Below are positions 26,729-34,855 of a DNA stretch of 64,000 nt, piece after piece (positions within the stretch are counted from its first letter, which is position 1; every line of letters starts with the position of its first letter). The stretch spans positions 1 through 64,000 of the forward strand of contig CAYHBO010000004.1 in the NCBI GenBank assembly GCA_964354855.1, written 5' to 3'. The position numbers and the translations under genes were made by a program. The stretch comes from CAYHBO01 sp964354855 (GTDB lineage Bacteria; Babelota; Babeliae; Babelales; RVW-14). The notes beneath the pieces are model-generated. The model made no database searches and was not told the origin of the DNA. It worked only from the letters and a program-made list of their open reading frames with translations.

Positions 26729-27508
26729 ATGAAAAAAACGAGTTTATTTTTAATGGTAATGGGATTGCTAATATCTATAGAAGTAAAAGCCATGCAGTGG
26801 GTGCAGCGGTCGGCAGCGCATCTTTCAAACCACGGATCAAGAAACGCAGAAGATTTTAGCGGCAAGCAACTCCCCCAAATCATACAAACCACAAAATGCC
26901 CAGCATGTCTTCAAGAACGACTTGAAAAAGATTCATCTGATCTTGAAACTTATATAGATGGGTTTAATGCTCTCCACTGGGCAGTTATAAAAAAATACGC
27001 ACCTTTTGTAACTATACTTATAGAAGCAGGGGCAAACATACATGCAAAGACGCAGAATGAAAATCCTGAGTCAACACTTTGTGTAGCTATACGGCATAGA
27101 CATGGAGAATGCGCAGATATTCTAATACGACAAGGAGCTCGTGTTAATGAAAAAGCTTTTACAGTAGCATCTCATGCTAAATTTAAACTTAAATCTCTTG
27201 TAAACGATATCCTTAAAGAAGAAATTATAATTAACTGTGAAGACGACCCTGATAAACTACAAGCCCAACAAACACCACCACTCACAGTTACTACAACCCA
27301 AGAAGAAATCGTCATGACAGATGGCATGCCTCCAGCACAAGAAAGAGTCGCGGCTCTTCTAGTAGCACAACGAAAACAAGCCCTACCAATTCCACCAGCA
27401 ACAAGCTTCGAGGAAGATACCGATAATTGGTGGATCATTCATAGAGCGCCAAAAGACCCTGTAGCAGAGGCCCCAAGCTGTCAAATGCTTACAGAAGATG
27501 AAAAGTAA
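26729..27508 (+). CDS. Exported ankyrin-repeat protein 4
   Basis: 259 residues; GGGAG lies 7 bases before the ATG. The signal peptide MKKTSLFLMVMGLLISIEV is cleaved after VKA, leaving Met-Gln. Only the CPAC pair (C57, C60) of the shared Cys motif is present. Ankyrin repeats: DGFNALHWAVIKKYAPFVTILIEAGANIHA and a second with STLCVAIRHRHGECADILIRQGA, then EKAFTVASHAKFKLKSLV. A long Pro/Gln-rich linker precedes the tail DNWWIIHRAPKDP. Likely a host-interacting protein by analogy with other exported ankyrin proteins. Confidence 0.85.
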   Translation: MKKTSLFLMVMGLLISIEVKAMQWVQRSAAHLSNHGSRNAEDFSGKQLPQIIQTTKCPACLQERLEKDSSDLETYIDGFNALHWAVIKKYAPFVTILIEAGANIHAKTQNENPESTLCVAIRHRHGECADILIRQGARVNEKAFTVASHAKFKLKSLVNDILKEEIIINCEDDPDKLQAQQTPPLTVTTTQEEIVMTDGMPPAQERVAALLVAQRKQALPIPPATSFEEDTDNWWIIHRAPKDPVAEAPSCQMLTEDEK

Positions 27509-27512
27509 CGGT

Positions 27513-28100
27513 ATGAAAATAGTTTTATTATTCCTACTCACCCTTTCAATAGCTTCAACTACACATGGCATGTTACTTATACCTCAACGATTAACCGAAC
27601 AAAGCTTTGTAACCACCGCAGTACATAAGTTACTTATAGGCAATACATACTGCTACACCCCAGAACAAGCAATAAAAAATCAATGTGAATCATGCTTTGT
27701 TACATGGGTAGATTGGCTCATCCATGGCCCACAAAAAAATCTCTTAAATACAACTAACCAAGATGGCTACACCCCTCTTCATCTGGCAATCATGAAAGGG
27801 CTTGATACTTATGTGTCACATCTACTTTTACAGGGAGCTTGCATCTTGGCTCCGGTTGGACAAGAACAACATTATCATAAAGGCTACACGCCCCTTCAGT
27901 TAGCAATCGTCTACGGAAAAAAAGAATGTATCAAAGTCTTACTTCAAGATTTGCATTTCCATAACGTTGATCTAAGAGGCACCTGGGATTTTGCAAAAAA
28001 TTATGGGATTGAAGTACAAAAAATCTATGAGCAAGCTGACCAGGAAATTGGACGAAAAAGATTGACCCCAGTAATGGGGGTAGTTGTAAATAAAGAATAG
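27513..28100 (+). CDS. Exported ankyrin-repeat protein 5
   Basis: 195 residues from the second in-frame ATG, which gives the typical signal peptide MKIVLLFLLTLSIASTTHG with a mature start at Met; a start at 27498 would overlap the previous gene. Cys motif C47-x10-C58-x2-C61. Two ankyrin repeats (DGYTPLHLAIMKGLDTYVSHLLLQGA; KGYTPLQLAIVYGKKECIKVLL) and the half repeat TWDFAKNYGIEVQKIYEQA. It lacks the Trp-containing tail of proteins 1-4. Most similar to protein 6. Confidence 0.82.
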   Translation: MKIVLLFLLTLSIASTTHGMLLIPQRLTEQSFVTTAVHKLLIGNTYCYTPEQAIKNQCESCFVTWVDWLIHGPQKNLLNTTNQDGYTPLHLAIMKGLDTYVSHLLLQGACILAPVGQEQHYHKGYTPLQLAIVYGKKECIKVLLQDLHFHNVDLRGTWDFAKNYGIEVQKIYEQADQEIGRKRLTPVMGVVVNKE

Positions 28101-28136
28101 AAAAAAATGTAACATTTTAAGCTGGGGGGCGTAAAA

Positions 28137-28661
28137 ATGAAAAATATTTTATTACTTCTACTCGTCATGGCCATTATACCAACAATATGCTGTATGAAAC
28201 CAATAACAGTTCCTGTTCCGTTACAAGGCAGAACCTGGTTTCAGCAAAAATCATACCAAGCAACGCATTGGGCTTTGCATCCTGATCAGTACTGCGCCTC
28301 TGCTCTCACAGCCATAAAGCGTAACTGTGGATCCTGTTTCGAGGCTTGGGTAAATGCTACTCCTGATATTGCTGAAGGAGAAAAAAACCAACTTGATGAA
28401 CTAGATACTGATGGCTACACACTTATCCACCGTGTAATTTTATTAAACTATTCCGATGGGGTAAGACTTCTTATTACAAAAAGAGCTAGTATCGAAACAC
28501 TCGTAGGAAAAACGAATCAACAGTTTTCTGGATACTCGCCACTAAGGCTAGCAAGAACACTAAAAAAACAAGAGTGTATCGACGTCTTACTTGAAAATGG
28601 CGCAAAAGATGAGTGCCCAGAAAAACAGAGAAAACAATTAGAACAGATGGAACAAGAATAA
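28137..28661 (+). CDS. Exported ankyrin-repeat protein 6
   Basis: 174 residues. The signal peptide MKNILLLLLVMAIIPTICC leaves a mature start at Met. Cys motif C53-x10-C64-x2-C67. One degenerate ankyrin repeat (DGYTLIHRVILLNYSDGVRLLI) and one better repeat (SGYSPLRLARTLKKQECIDVLLENGAK), followed by a short charged end. GGGGGG lies upstream of the ATG. Last member of the plus-strand ankyrin cluster; the next gene is convergent, 11 bases away, with no clear terminator between. Confidence 0.82.
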   Translation: MKNILLLLLVMAIIPTICCMKPITVPVPLQGRTWFQQKSYQATHWALHPDQYCASALTAIKRNCGSCFEAWVNATPDIAEGEKNQLDELDTDGYTLIHRVILLNYSDGVRLLITKRASIETLVGKTNQQFSGYSPLRLARTLKKQECIDVLLENGAKDECPEKQRKQLEQMEQE

Positions 28662-28672
28662 TCGGCTTAAGT

Positions 28673-29593
28673 TTACTTCATTAAAACATAAGCACGAATC
28701 ATTTCACGTAACAATTCAGCAGAGTCTGATGGATGAAAAGATAATGGATTTTTTGACAGCCAGATTTCATGAGAGTATGACATAACAAGTCGATCTTCAA
28801 ATCTATCCGCATTAGCAAGAAGTTTAATGAAATTCTCTATAGTATTCTCATCTATAAAATCAAGAACGATCCCTGGACAAGAAAATTGTGGTTTTGAAAT
28901 AAACAGTTCAAGTTGATTAAAAAAACAAGACCCACGAATCGTTTCTTCAAAAGACCTAAGACCCTTGGAGCTACGTGGAAATTCAATAGCAATATTTACA
29001 CAATCACGCTTAGTCGATGCGCATAACGCATCAAGATATCTATGATAAGCTTGAGACGCTTCTTGAGAAGGAGCTTGCGATGCCTCACGAACTACAACCC
29101 CCTCACCATCAGGAAGATACCAAGACCCTGAAAATGCCATAAATCCATAATGAGTATCTTGAACATTATTTTTCTCATCAATAATTTTCATCGCTTCTAC
29201 TACCCAGGCTGGAGATTGTCCTAATGAAAAAATATTATATAATTTATCTGGATATCGAACCTTAATAAAATTATTCGTTTTAATTGCCAAAGAAACCAAT
29301 GTGCGCAAACCAGATGGCGTTAAGAGGGGATGTAATCTGTATTTACACGTTTCAGGATCATGCTTAGACGCAGTATAGTTAATTAGCTTACTTACTTTTA
29401 TTCTCGGCCAAAACCGTTTTATAACTTCCCATGCTTTGTGGTCATAAGCTTCAATTTCTTTAATTTTAAGCGTATCTCTAATCTCTTGGTCACTACTAAC
29501 AGCTTCAACAGAAGGCTCTTGCATTCCTAAAGCATTATATTCCTGCATCAAAGAAAAAATAAAAAATAAATTTGTGAGTATCTTAAAATTCAT
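28673..29593 (-). CDS. Exported hypothetical protein
   Basis: 306 residues, no family recognised. The N-terminus MNFKILTNLFFIFSLMQ is a probable signal peptide, cleaved near ALG with a mature start Met-Gln-Glu, as in several neighbours. The rest is a globular mix of helix and strand without clear repeats (motifs such as GSWYLPDGEGVVV and SCPGIVLDFIDENT). Ribosome site weak (AGG). Divergence from the flanking ankyrin genes and its own orientation suggest a separate unit with the next gene. Confidence 0.7.
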   Translation of the reverse strand: MNFKILTNLFFIFSLMQEYNALGMQEPSVEAVSSDQEIRDTLKIKEIEAYDHKAWEVIKRFWPRIKVSKLINYTASKHDPETCKYRLHPLLTPSGLRTLVSLAIKTNNFIKVRYPDKLYNIFSLGQSPAWVVEAMKIIDEKNNVQDTHYGFMAFSGSWYLPDGEGVVVREASQAPSQEASQAYHRYLDALCASTKRDCVNIAIEFPRSSKGLRSFEETIRGSCFFNQLELFISKPQFSCPGIVLDFIDENTIENFIKLLANADRFEDRLVMSYSHEIWLSKNPLSFHPSDSAELLREMIRAYVLMK

Positions 29594-29622
29594 ATACGAA
29601 CCTATTTTACCAAAGTTTATAA

Positions 29623-30096
29623 TTAATCATCACGAGAAGAGGGAACCTCTCCACCTTCAGCCTGCTCCAAAGCTAACCGCCGCTGTTTATTCAATCGATT
29701 ATTTATAAAATTAATCCGCATAAACATTGGACACTCTTTTCTAGGAAAACGATTCTTAAGATCTTCATCAGAGAATTGACTAAGATCTTCGTTATTTCTT
29801 ATGAGTTTGAAACGCCTCAGTAATATAATTAAATCATTGCGATCAAGGGCATTAAATCGTTCTGCAGGAATTATACTTATTGGTGTAGTCGCAAAATCAA
29901 TTGTGGAAACCCTTTCTTGCAGTTGTCGTTGTCTATGTGAGCGACGAAAACGTAATGGCATACCACTCGTCAATCGCAATGAAACCTCTCCATCAGGAGA
30001 GATTTCTTTAGGACTTTCTTGCATAGCATATACTTCATTACTTCCCACAAGACCAAGAAGCCCTAGAACGAGCATATTACGTTTAATTATATTCAT
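29623..30096 (-). CDS. Exported hypothetical protein, basic
   Basis: 157 residues from the chosen ATG; an in-frame ATG at 30138 would add 14 residues but spoils the signal peptide. MNIIKRNMLVLGLLGLVG is the signal, cleaved after VYA with a mature start Met-Gln. The mature protein is Arg-rich (LRFRRSHRQRQLQERV; a C-terminal helix with NNRLNKQRRLALEQAEGG). No family recognised. It is followed 29 bases later by the gene at 28673-29593 on the same strand, so the two may be co-transcribed. Confidence 0.65.
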   Translation of the reverse strand: MNIIKRNMLVLGLLGLVGSNEVYAMQESPKEISPDGEVSLRLTSGMPLRFRRSHRQRQLQERVSTIDFATTPISIIPAERFNALDRNDLIILLRRFKLIRNNEDLSQFSDEDLKNRFPRKECPMFMRINFINNRLNKQRRLALEQAEGGEVPSSRDD

Positions 30097-30275
30097 AATA
30101 AAACCTACAATAATAAATATGTTATACTTACTTAGCATAACAACAAAGTAATCCAGATTGCAATAATTAGTAATAACTTTTTATTATTTTTTTATTTTAC
30201 GAAGTACTGTATTTCAATAATTAAATAATTATGTAAATCACCATAAAAAAGCATCTATTCCAAATCCCTATGTTT

Positions 30276-30290
30276 CCGGTATAATACCGG
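30276..30290 (+). promoter_or_regulatory. Palindrome over the sufB -10 box
   Basis: CCGGTATAATACCGG is a near-perfect 15-base palindrome centred on a consensus TATAAT (30280-30285), about 50 bases before the sufB start. It could be an operator overlapping the promoter, where a repressor would block transcription. No -35 consensus is seen at the right distance, which would fit an activated or sigma-variant promoter. Confidence 0.4.
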
Positions 30291-30339
30291 TTCTTAGCCT
30301 TAAATGTATCTATTTCTTGTTTTGTACCAAAGAGGGTGT

Positions 30340-31743
30340 ATGGCCACGTCACACGGACCGACTGCTATTGATCAGCAGGGTAATTTTTTTGACTTAGAAA
30401 ATTTTGTTTATAAGTCTGAGCGCGGTTTGAATGAAGAAATCGTTCGTAACATCTCTGCTCAAAAAAGTGAACCTGCATGGATGCTAGCGTTACGCTTGCA
30501 AGCATTAACCGAGTTTACCAATCGACCGTTACCTAAATGGGGACCTGATCTTACCGCCCTCAACATCAATGACATCCACTACTACCTTAAACCAATCGCA
30601 AATCAAGGCCGCACCTGGGATGATGTTCCAAAAGATATCAAAAACACCTTCGACCGTCTTGGCGTCCCTCAAGCTGAACGAGCCTACCTTGCCGGACTTG
30701 GTGCTCAGTACGAATCAGAGGTGGTATACCACAACTTAAAACAAGAATGGATCGATAAAGGCGTTGTCTTTCTAGATACCGATACCGGCCTTAAACAATA
30801 CCCAGAAATCTTCCAAGAATATTTTGGCAGTGTTATCCCCTATGATGACAACAAATTTGCCGCCCTTAATACCGCTGTGTGGAGTGGTGGAAGTTTTATT
30901 TATATCCCTAAAGGCGTTGAAGTAACCATGCCATTACAGGCTTACTTTCGTATCAACGCTGAACGCATGGGACAATTTGAACGGACGCTTATCATCGCTG
31001 ATGAAGGAGCTTTAGTAAACTATATTGAAGGCTGCACAGCTCCAACCTATGTCACCAGCTCATTGCACTCGGCTGTTGTAGAAATTATCGCAAAACCGGG
31101 CTCACGTGTACGGTACTACACCATACAGAACTGGTCTAAAAATGTTTATAACTTAGTTACCAAACGAGCATTTGCATACAAAGATTCCATCGTTGAATGG
31201 ATCGACTGCAACCTTGGCAGTGGCATCACCATGAAATATCCTGCAGTCATTCTTAAAGAAGAAGGCGCCAAAGCTGAAATCCTTTCCATTGCTATGGCCA
31301 GTGCTCCAAATCAAATTCAAGACTCAGGCGGAAAAGTAACCCATCTTGCATCAAATACCAGCTCACGCATTATTGCAAAATCGATCAGCAGTAAAGGTGG
31401 CCGTTCTAGCTACCGTGGCATGGTAAAGGTTGTAAAAGGTGCAAAAAATTGTAAATCATTTGTTCAATGTGATGCTCTGTTACTCGATGAGTATTCACGC
31501 ACCGACACTTACCCATACATCGATATTAACGAATCAGAAGTAAACATCGGGCATGAAGCTTCAGTCAGTAAAATCGGCGAAGATCAGCTTTTTTATCTGA
31601 CCAGTCGTGGCATCAGTGAACTTGCAGCACGCAATTTGATCGTTAATGGTTTCATTGAACCGTTTGTAAAAACATTACCGATGGAATTCGCCGTAGAAAT
31701 GAATCGTCTTATTGAACTTGAAATGGAAGGAAGCGTTGGATGA
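30340..31743 (+). CDS. sufB: Fe-S cluster assembly scaffold protein SufB
   Basis: 467 residues from the ATG with AGAGGG upstream; a start 36 bases earlier lacks a site. SufB is the scaffold of the SufBCD complex for iron-sulfur cluster building. The family signatures SGGSFIYIPKGVEV, EGCTAPTYVTSSLHSAVVEI, NWSKNVYNLVTKR and the catalytic-Cys segment FVQCDALLLDEYSRTDTYPY are intact, as is the C-terminal HEASVSKIGEDQLFYLTSRG. The stop overlaps the next start (ATGA), so sufD is coupled. sufC and sufS are not in the window and must lie elsewhere. Confidence 0.95.
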   Translation: MATSHGPTAIDQQGNFFDLENFVYKSERGLNEEIVRNISAQKSEPAWMLALRLQALTEFTNRPLPKWGPDLTALNINDIHYYLKPIANQGRTWDDVPKDIKNTFDRLGVPQAERAYLAGLGAQYESEVVYHNLKQEWIDKGVVFLDTDTGLKQYPEIFQEYFGSVIPYDDNKFAALNTAVWSGGSFIYIPKGVEVTMPLQAYFRINAERMGQFERTLIIADEGALVNYIEGCTAPTYVTSSLHSAVVEIIAKPGSRVRYYTIQNWSKNVYNLVTKRAFAYKDSIVEWIDCNLGSGITMKYPAVILKEEGAKAEILSIAMASAPNQIQDSGGKVTHLASNTSSRIIAKSISSKGGRSSYRGMVKVVKGAKNCKSFVQCDALLLDEYSRTDTYPYIDINESEVNIGHEASVSKIGEDQLFYLTSRGISELAARNLIVNGFIEPFVKTLPMEFAVEMNRLIELEMEGSVG

Positions 31744-32477
31744 AGTGTGATTTCGTACTCGATAAAGCAACCACGGTCTCATCAGAGGTTTATTTAACCC
31801 AGCTTTTGGGTGATTGCCATCTTGAACAAAAACCACATGAACAACTTTATCTACTCCTCACCATTAAAAAAGAAACAACCGTTAATGTCATTGATGATTT
31901 ACATACCCATCTTTTTTTGAACACAAAAATCGAATTTCTCGTTGAGCAAGATGCACACTTAGCTTATGAAGTAAAAATGCTTGAAGGCGTTGATGTCATC
32001 TTTGGCAATAGCCAACCAACTTCCACTACAGACACAACCATCATAGCAAAAGAACTCATAGTTCGCCTGATGGGAACCAATGCTCATGCTAATCTTAAAG
32101 GCACCTGTTTCGGTCATGAAAAGAAAATTTTTAGATTTAAAACATTACAAGATCATAAAGCGCCGCATGCTACCAGTAACGTCATTATCAAAAGCGTTCT
32201 TGATGGAGAAGCCATCTTTTCGTGCCATAGCTTAATCAATGTTGCACAAGAGGCTCAAAGAACTTTTGCACAACAAGCCAATAAAAATATTTTATTGAGC
32301 GATCGAGCCAGAGCGGTTTCTATTCCTATGCTTGAAGTACTTGCAAATGATGTCACCTGTAAACACGGTGCCGCTATTAGCACCTTTGATGATGAACAAA
32401 TGTTCTATCTTCAAAGCCGTGGGCTTCAACCTAAGGCGGCTAAGAAGATTTTAGTACAAGCGTTCTTGGAGTATTAG
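31740..32477 (+). CDS. sufD: SufD-like protein, shortened
   Basis: 245 residues, well short of typical SufD (about 420). It keeps the beta-helix core and the C-terminal helical part (FDDEQMFYLQSRGLQPKAAKKILVQAF). The His of VTCKHGA, matching the functional His of E. coli SufD (H360), is present. The N-terminal helical domain is missing. Coupled to sufB by a 4-base overlap, it probably forms the SufB-SufD heterodimer. The reduction fits a streamlined intracellular lineage. Confidence 0.82.
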   Translation: MKCDFVLDKATTVSSEVYLTQLLGDCHLEQKPHEQLYLLLTIKKETTVNVIDDLHTHLFLNTKIEFLVEQDAHLAYEVKMLEGVDVIFGNSQPTSTTDTTIIAKELIVRLMGTNAHANLKGTCFGHEKKIFRFKTLQDHKAPHATSNVIIKSVLDGEAIFSCHSLINVAQEAQRTFAQQANKNILLSDRARAVSIPMLEVLANDVTCKHGAAISTFDDEQMFYLQSRGLQPKAAKKILVQAFLEY

Positions 32478-32489
32478 ATCATAGCCAGA

Positions 32490-32525
32490 TCCTTCGAGAC
32501 GCCCTCCGGGCTCCTCAGGACAAAC
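32490..32525 (+). repeat. REP-like structured repeat, copy 2
   Basis: CCTTCGAGAC, an inner hairpin GCCC-TCC-GGGC, then TCCTCAGG. The outer CCT pairs with AGG. It lies 13 bases after the sufD stop, the same position relative to a gene end as copy 1 at 11785-11824, and shares its invariant TTCGAGAC and TCCTCA. Confidence 0.65.
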
Positions 32526-32625
32526 AACGCCCTATCACCATCTCTTGACGGTCTGACAACCCATTATTATGATGATCATCAGCATACATTCTGTTTGTTG
32601 GTTTTAATGATAAAAAGGAAAAGAG

Positions 32626-33618
32626 ATGAAAAAATTATACACACTAATAACCTATGTAATCACGCTTCTGCTAGGAAGTTCTTGCTGTGCACTATCACTT
32701 AAAAGTACACAGGGATACAAAACTGATTCCCCACTATTTGCCAATGGTGACAGCATCTGTGGTTTTGTAAGCCTCAAAAAAGGATTTCAAGCAACAGGCG
32801 GCGACACCATCACATTCGATACCGATGGCACCCTATCCGGCCCAGTAAAAGTTCACGGCGACGGTCCACTCACCATCTCTCTTGCAGGAGACTTACACCT
32901 TGGTTCAGGATTTAATCTACAAACCCCTCTTATTCTTCGTGGACACAAAACAGCTCTCGTACTTGGCGCAGCGTTACATTTACCAGCCAGCTATCCGTTA
33001 AATATTGACGGAGAAACAACCATTAATGGAATGGGTCATGAACTCTCTTCTGAAAAAGCAATTAAGATTAATGACCAAGCAAAGCTCACCCTACGCAACC
33101 TCACACTATCAAGCACCAATGATCATCTTTTTGATATGGAACCGACCGCACAAGGCGTTGAACTTAATACTGTTGTGCTTAATGTAAACGGCGTCCAAAG
33201 TTTAGTTAACGATTTTGGAAATATCGTTATTCACAATAAAGTGACTATTCAAGGCTCGTCAGACGCTAAAATAATTTTACCTGCAAATGCAACGCTCACC
33301 ATTATGCCTCATGCTACCCTATGCATTGAAGGAGTAATATTATCATGCGAAAATACCTCCTCAGAAAATCAAATTCGTTTCATTGATGAAACATCAACCA
33401 TTAATTTGAATCAAAGCTCATTTGAACTTCTTGGTAATGCCATTTTTACTAAAGGAAGAATTACCTGCAACAACGAAGTAATTTTAAATGTCACAGCAGA
33501 AAGAAGTCTCATCTTTGGCGATGGAGAAAATAAAAAAAATAACTTTAATTTAATGTTGCTCGGCGGGACATCAGTCAAACTTGATGGCAGCGGCATCATT
33601 ATTGATCGTTCAGTATAA
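32626..33618 (+). CDS. Exported beta-helix-like hypothetical protein
   Basis: 330 residues with signal peptide MKKLYTLITYVITLLLGSS. The mature protein consists of short alternating strands with regular Gly/Asn turns (for example LTISLAGDLHLGSG, LTLRNLTLSS), as in right-handed parallel beta-helices. No catalytic motif is seen. It resembles the composition of the giant surface protein at 14689-20577, although no alignment was made. AAAGGAAAAG precedes the ATG. It stands just ahead of the glycosyltransferase island, 25 bases before the first GT4 gene, and may be its first gene or a structural partner. Confidence 0.7.
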   Translation: MKKLYTLITYVITLLLGSSCCALSLKSTQGYKTDSPLFANGDSICGFVSLKKGFQATGGDTITFDTDGTLSGPVKVHGDGPLTISLAGDLHLGSGFNLQTPLILRGHKTALVLGAALHLPASYPLNIDGETTINGMGHELSSEKAIKINDQAKLTLRNLTLSSTNDHLFDMEPTAQGVELNTVVLNVNGVQSLVNDFGNIVIHNKVTIQGSSDAKIILPANATLTIMPHATLCIEGVILSCENTSSENQIRFIDETSTINLNQSSFELLGNAIFTKGRITCNNEVILNVTAERSLIFGDGENKKNNFNLMLLGGTSVKLDGSGIIIDRSV

Positions 33619-33643
33619 TTACTCAGGCAATAAAGGACTAATC

Positions 33644-34855
33644 ATGATCTTTTTAAAATACTATCGCATAGCAAGCGTAGCTTTCTTATTTTTTTTCCCC
33701 AACATAAACACATTACCAATCACTGACAACAACCCCCCATCGATTCTGCATCTACACTTTAAATGTCCCGATCCAGGTGGCATTGAATCTCATTTAATTG
33801 GCCTCAATAAAATTTTCAATGAAAAAGGCATCAAAAATATTGTTCTTACCAGTAAATATTCCACCTTTTTGATTGATGCACTCAACCAGCCAGCACAAGA
33901 AAATGGCAAGTCTTGCCGAACTTTTGATCATCCTTTATTCGATCCAATTAACACTGACATACAAGCAATCTATGAAAAAGATAATGTTGCCGTTATCGTC
34001 AGTAATTGGCCCGGAGGATTAAATTCAAGCGTCAATTTTGCAGAACACTTTCCCGTTAAACTTGTCTATATGCATCATAATTTTGTTCATGATTTTGATG
34101 ATACTGAAATAGAGAACCTCAATAAAACAAATGGCATTCTTGCGGTATCTCCAATAGCTGCGGCTTATTTTAAAGAATTATCTAATTCCGAAAAAATCCA
34201 AGTCAAAAATATAGAACATATGGCGCCATTTTGGGATGAAGACAAATATCTCACCTATCAACTAAAGTATACAAAAAAGGAATTTTTCAAGAACACATTC
34301 AATCTTGATATCACTGATGATTATCCAATCATTTGTTCAGTTGCCAACCTCTACTGGTATAAAAATCATCAGGTGCTTATCAAAGCGTTAGGCTTATTAC
34401 ACCATAAAGATCAAACCAAATTTCATCTTATCCTTGCAGGTGATGGCCCAGAAAGAAAAAAACTTGAACAACTCACTGCAAGTCTAAAATTAACAAACTA
34501 CGTTCATTTCATTGGAAAAACATTAGAAGTCCCAGAACTTCTTTACCATGCAGACCTTCATGTATTGCCAAGCTCTCACGAAAGTTTTGGGCTTGTACAT
34601 CTTGAAGCGGCAACCATGAAAAAACCTTTCGTTGGCGCTACAAAAACCGGCGCAGAAGGATTTATTCAACAGGGCATCACCGGATTTATTTTTGAAAATA
34701 ACAATGCACAAGATCTCGCAGAAAAATTAAAGATATTACTTAATGACTCAACATTACGAAAAACCATGGGAGAAAAAGCGTTTACCTATGTACGTCAGCA
34801 TTATGCAAATAAAGTTATCTTTGATAAGTGGGTAGACTTTTTAGGAAAAATTTAG
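33644..34855 (+). CDS. Exported GT4-type glycosyltransferase A
   Basis: 403 residues. The ATG with AAAGGA gives an N-terminal hydrophobic segment (IASVAFLFFFPNINT) acting as signal peptide or anchor. The fold is GT-B: the acceptor half has HFKCPDPGGIESHLIGLNK, and the donor half has VCSVANLYWYKNH, HLILAGDGPE, a nucleotide-sugar site SSHESFGLVHLE with the retaining-enzyme E-x7-E pattern, and GITGFIFENNNAQDLAEKL. GT4 enzymes transfer sugar from NDP-sugar with retention of configuration. The donor and acceptor are unknown. A signal sequence is unusual for this family. The next gene starts on the base after its stop. Confidence 0.88.
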   Translation: MIFLKYYRIASVAFLFFFPNINTLPITDNNPPSILHLHFKCPDPGGIESHLIGLNKIFNEKGIKNIVLTSKYSTFLIDALNQPAQENGKSCRTFDHPLFDPINTDIQAIYEKDNVAVIVSNWPGGLNSSVNFAEHFPVKLVYMHHNFVHDFDDTEIENLNKTNGILAVSPIAAAYFKELSNSEKIQVKNIEHMAPFWDEDKYLTYQLKYTKKEFFKNTFNLDITDDYPIICSVANLYWYKNHQVLIKALGLLHHKDQTKFHLILAGDGPERKKLEQLTASLKLTNYVHFIGKTLEVPELLYHADLHVLPSSHESFGLVHLEAATMKKPFVGATKTGAEGFIQQGITGFIFENNNAQDLAEKLKILLNDSTLRKTMGEKAFTYVRQHYANKVIFDKWVDFLGKI

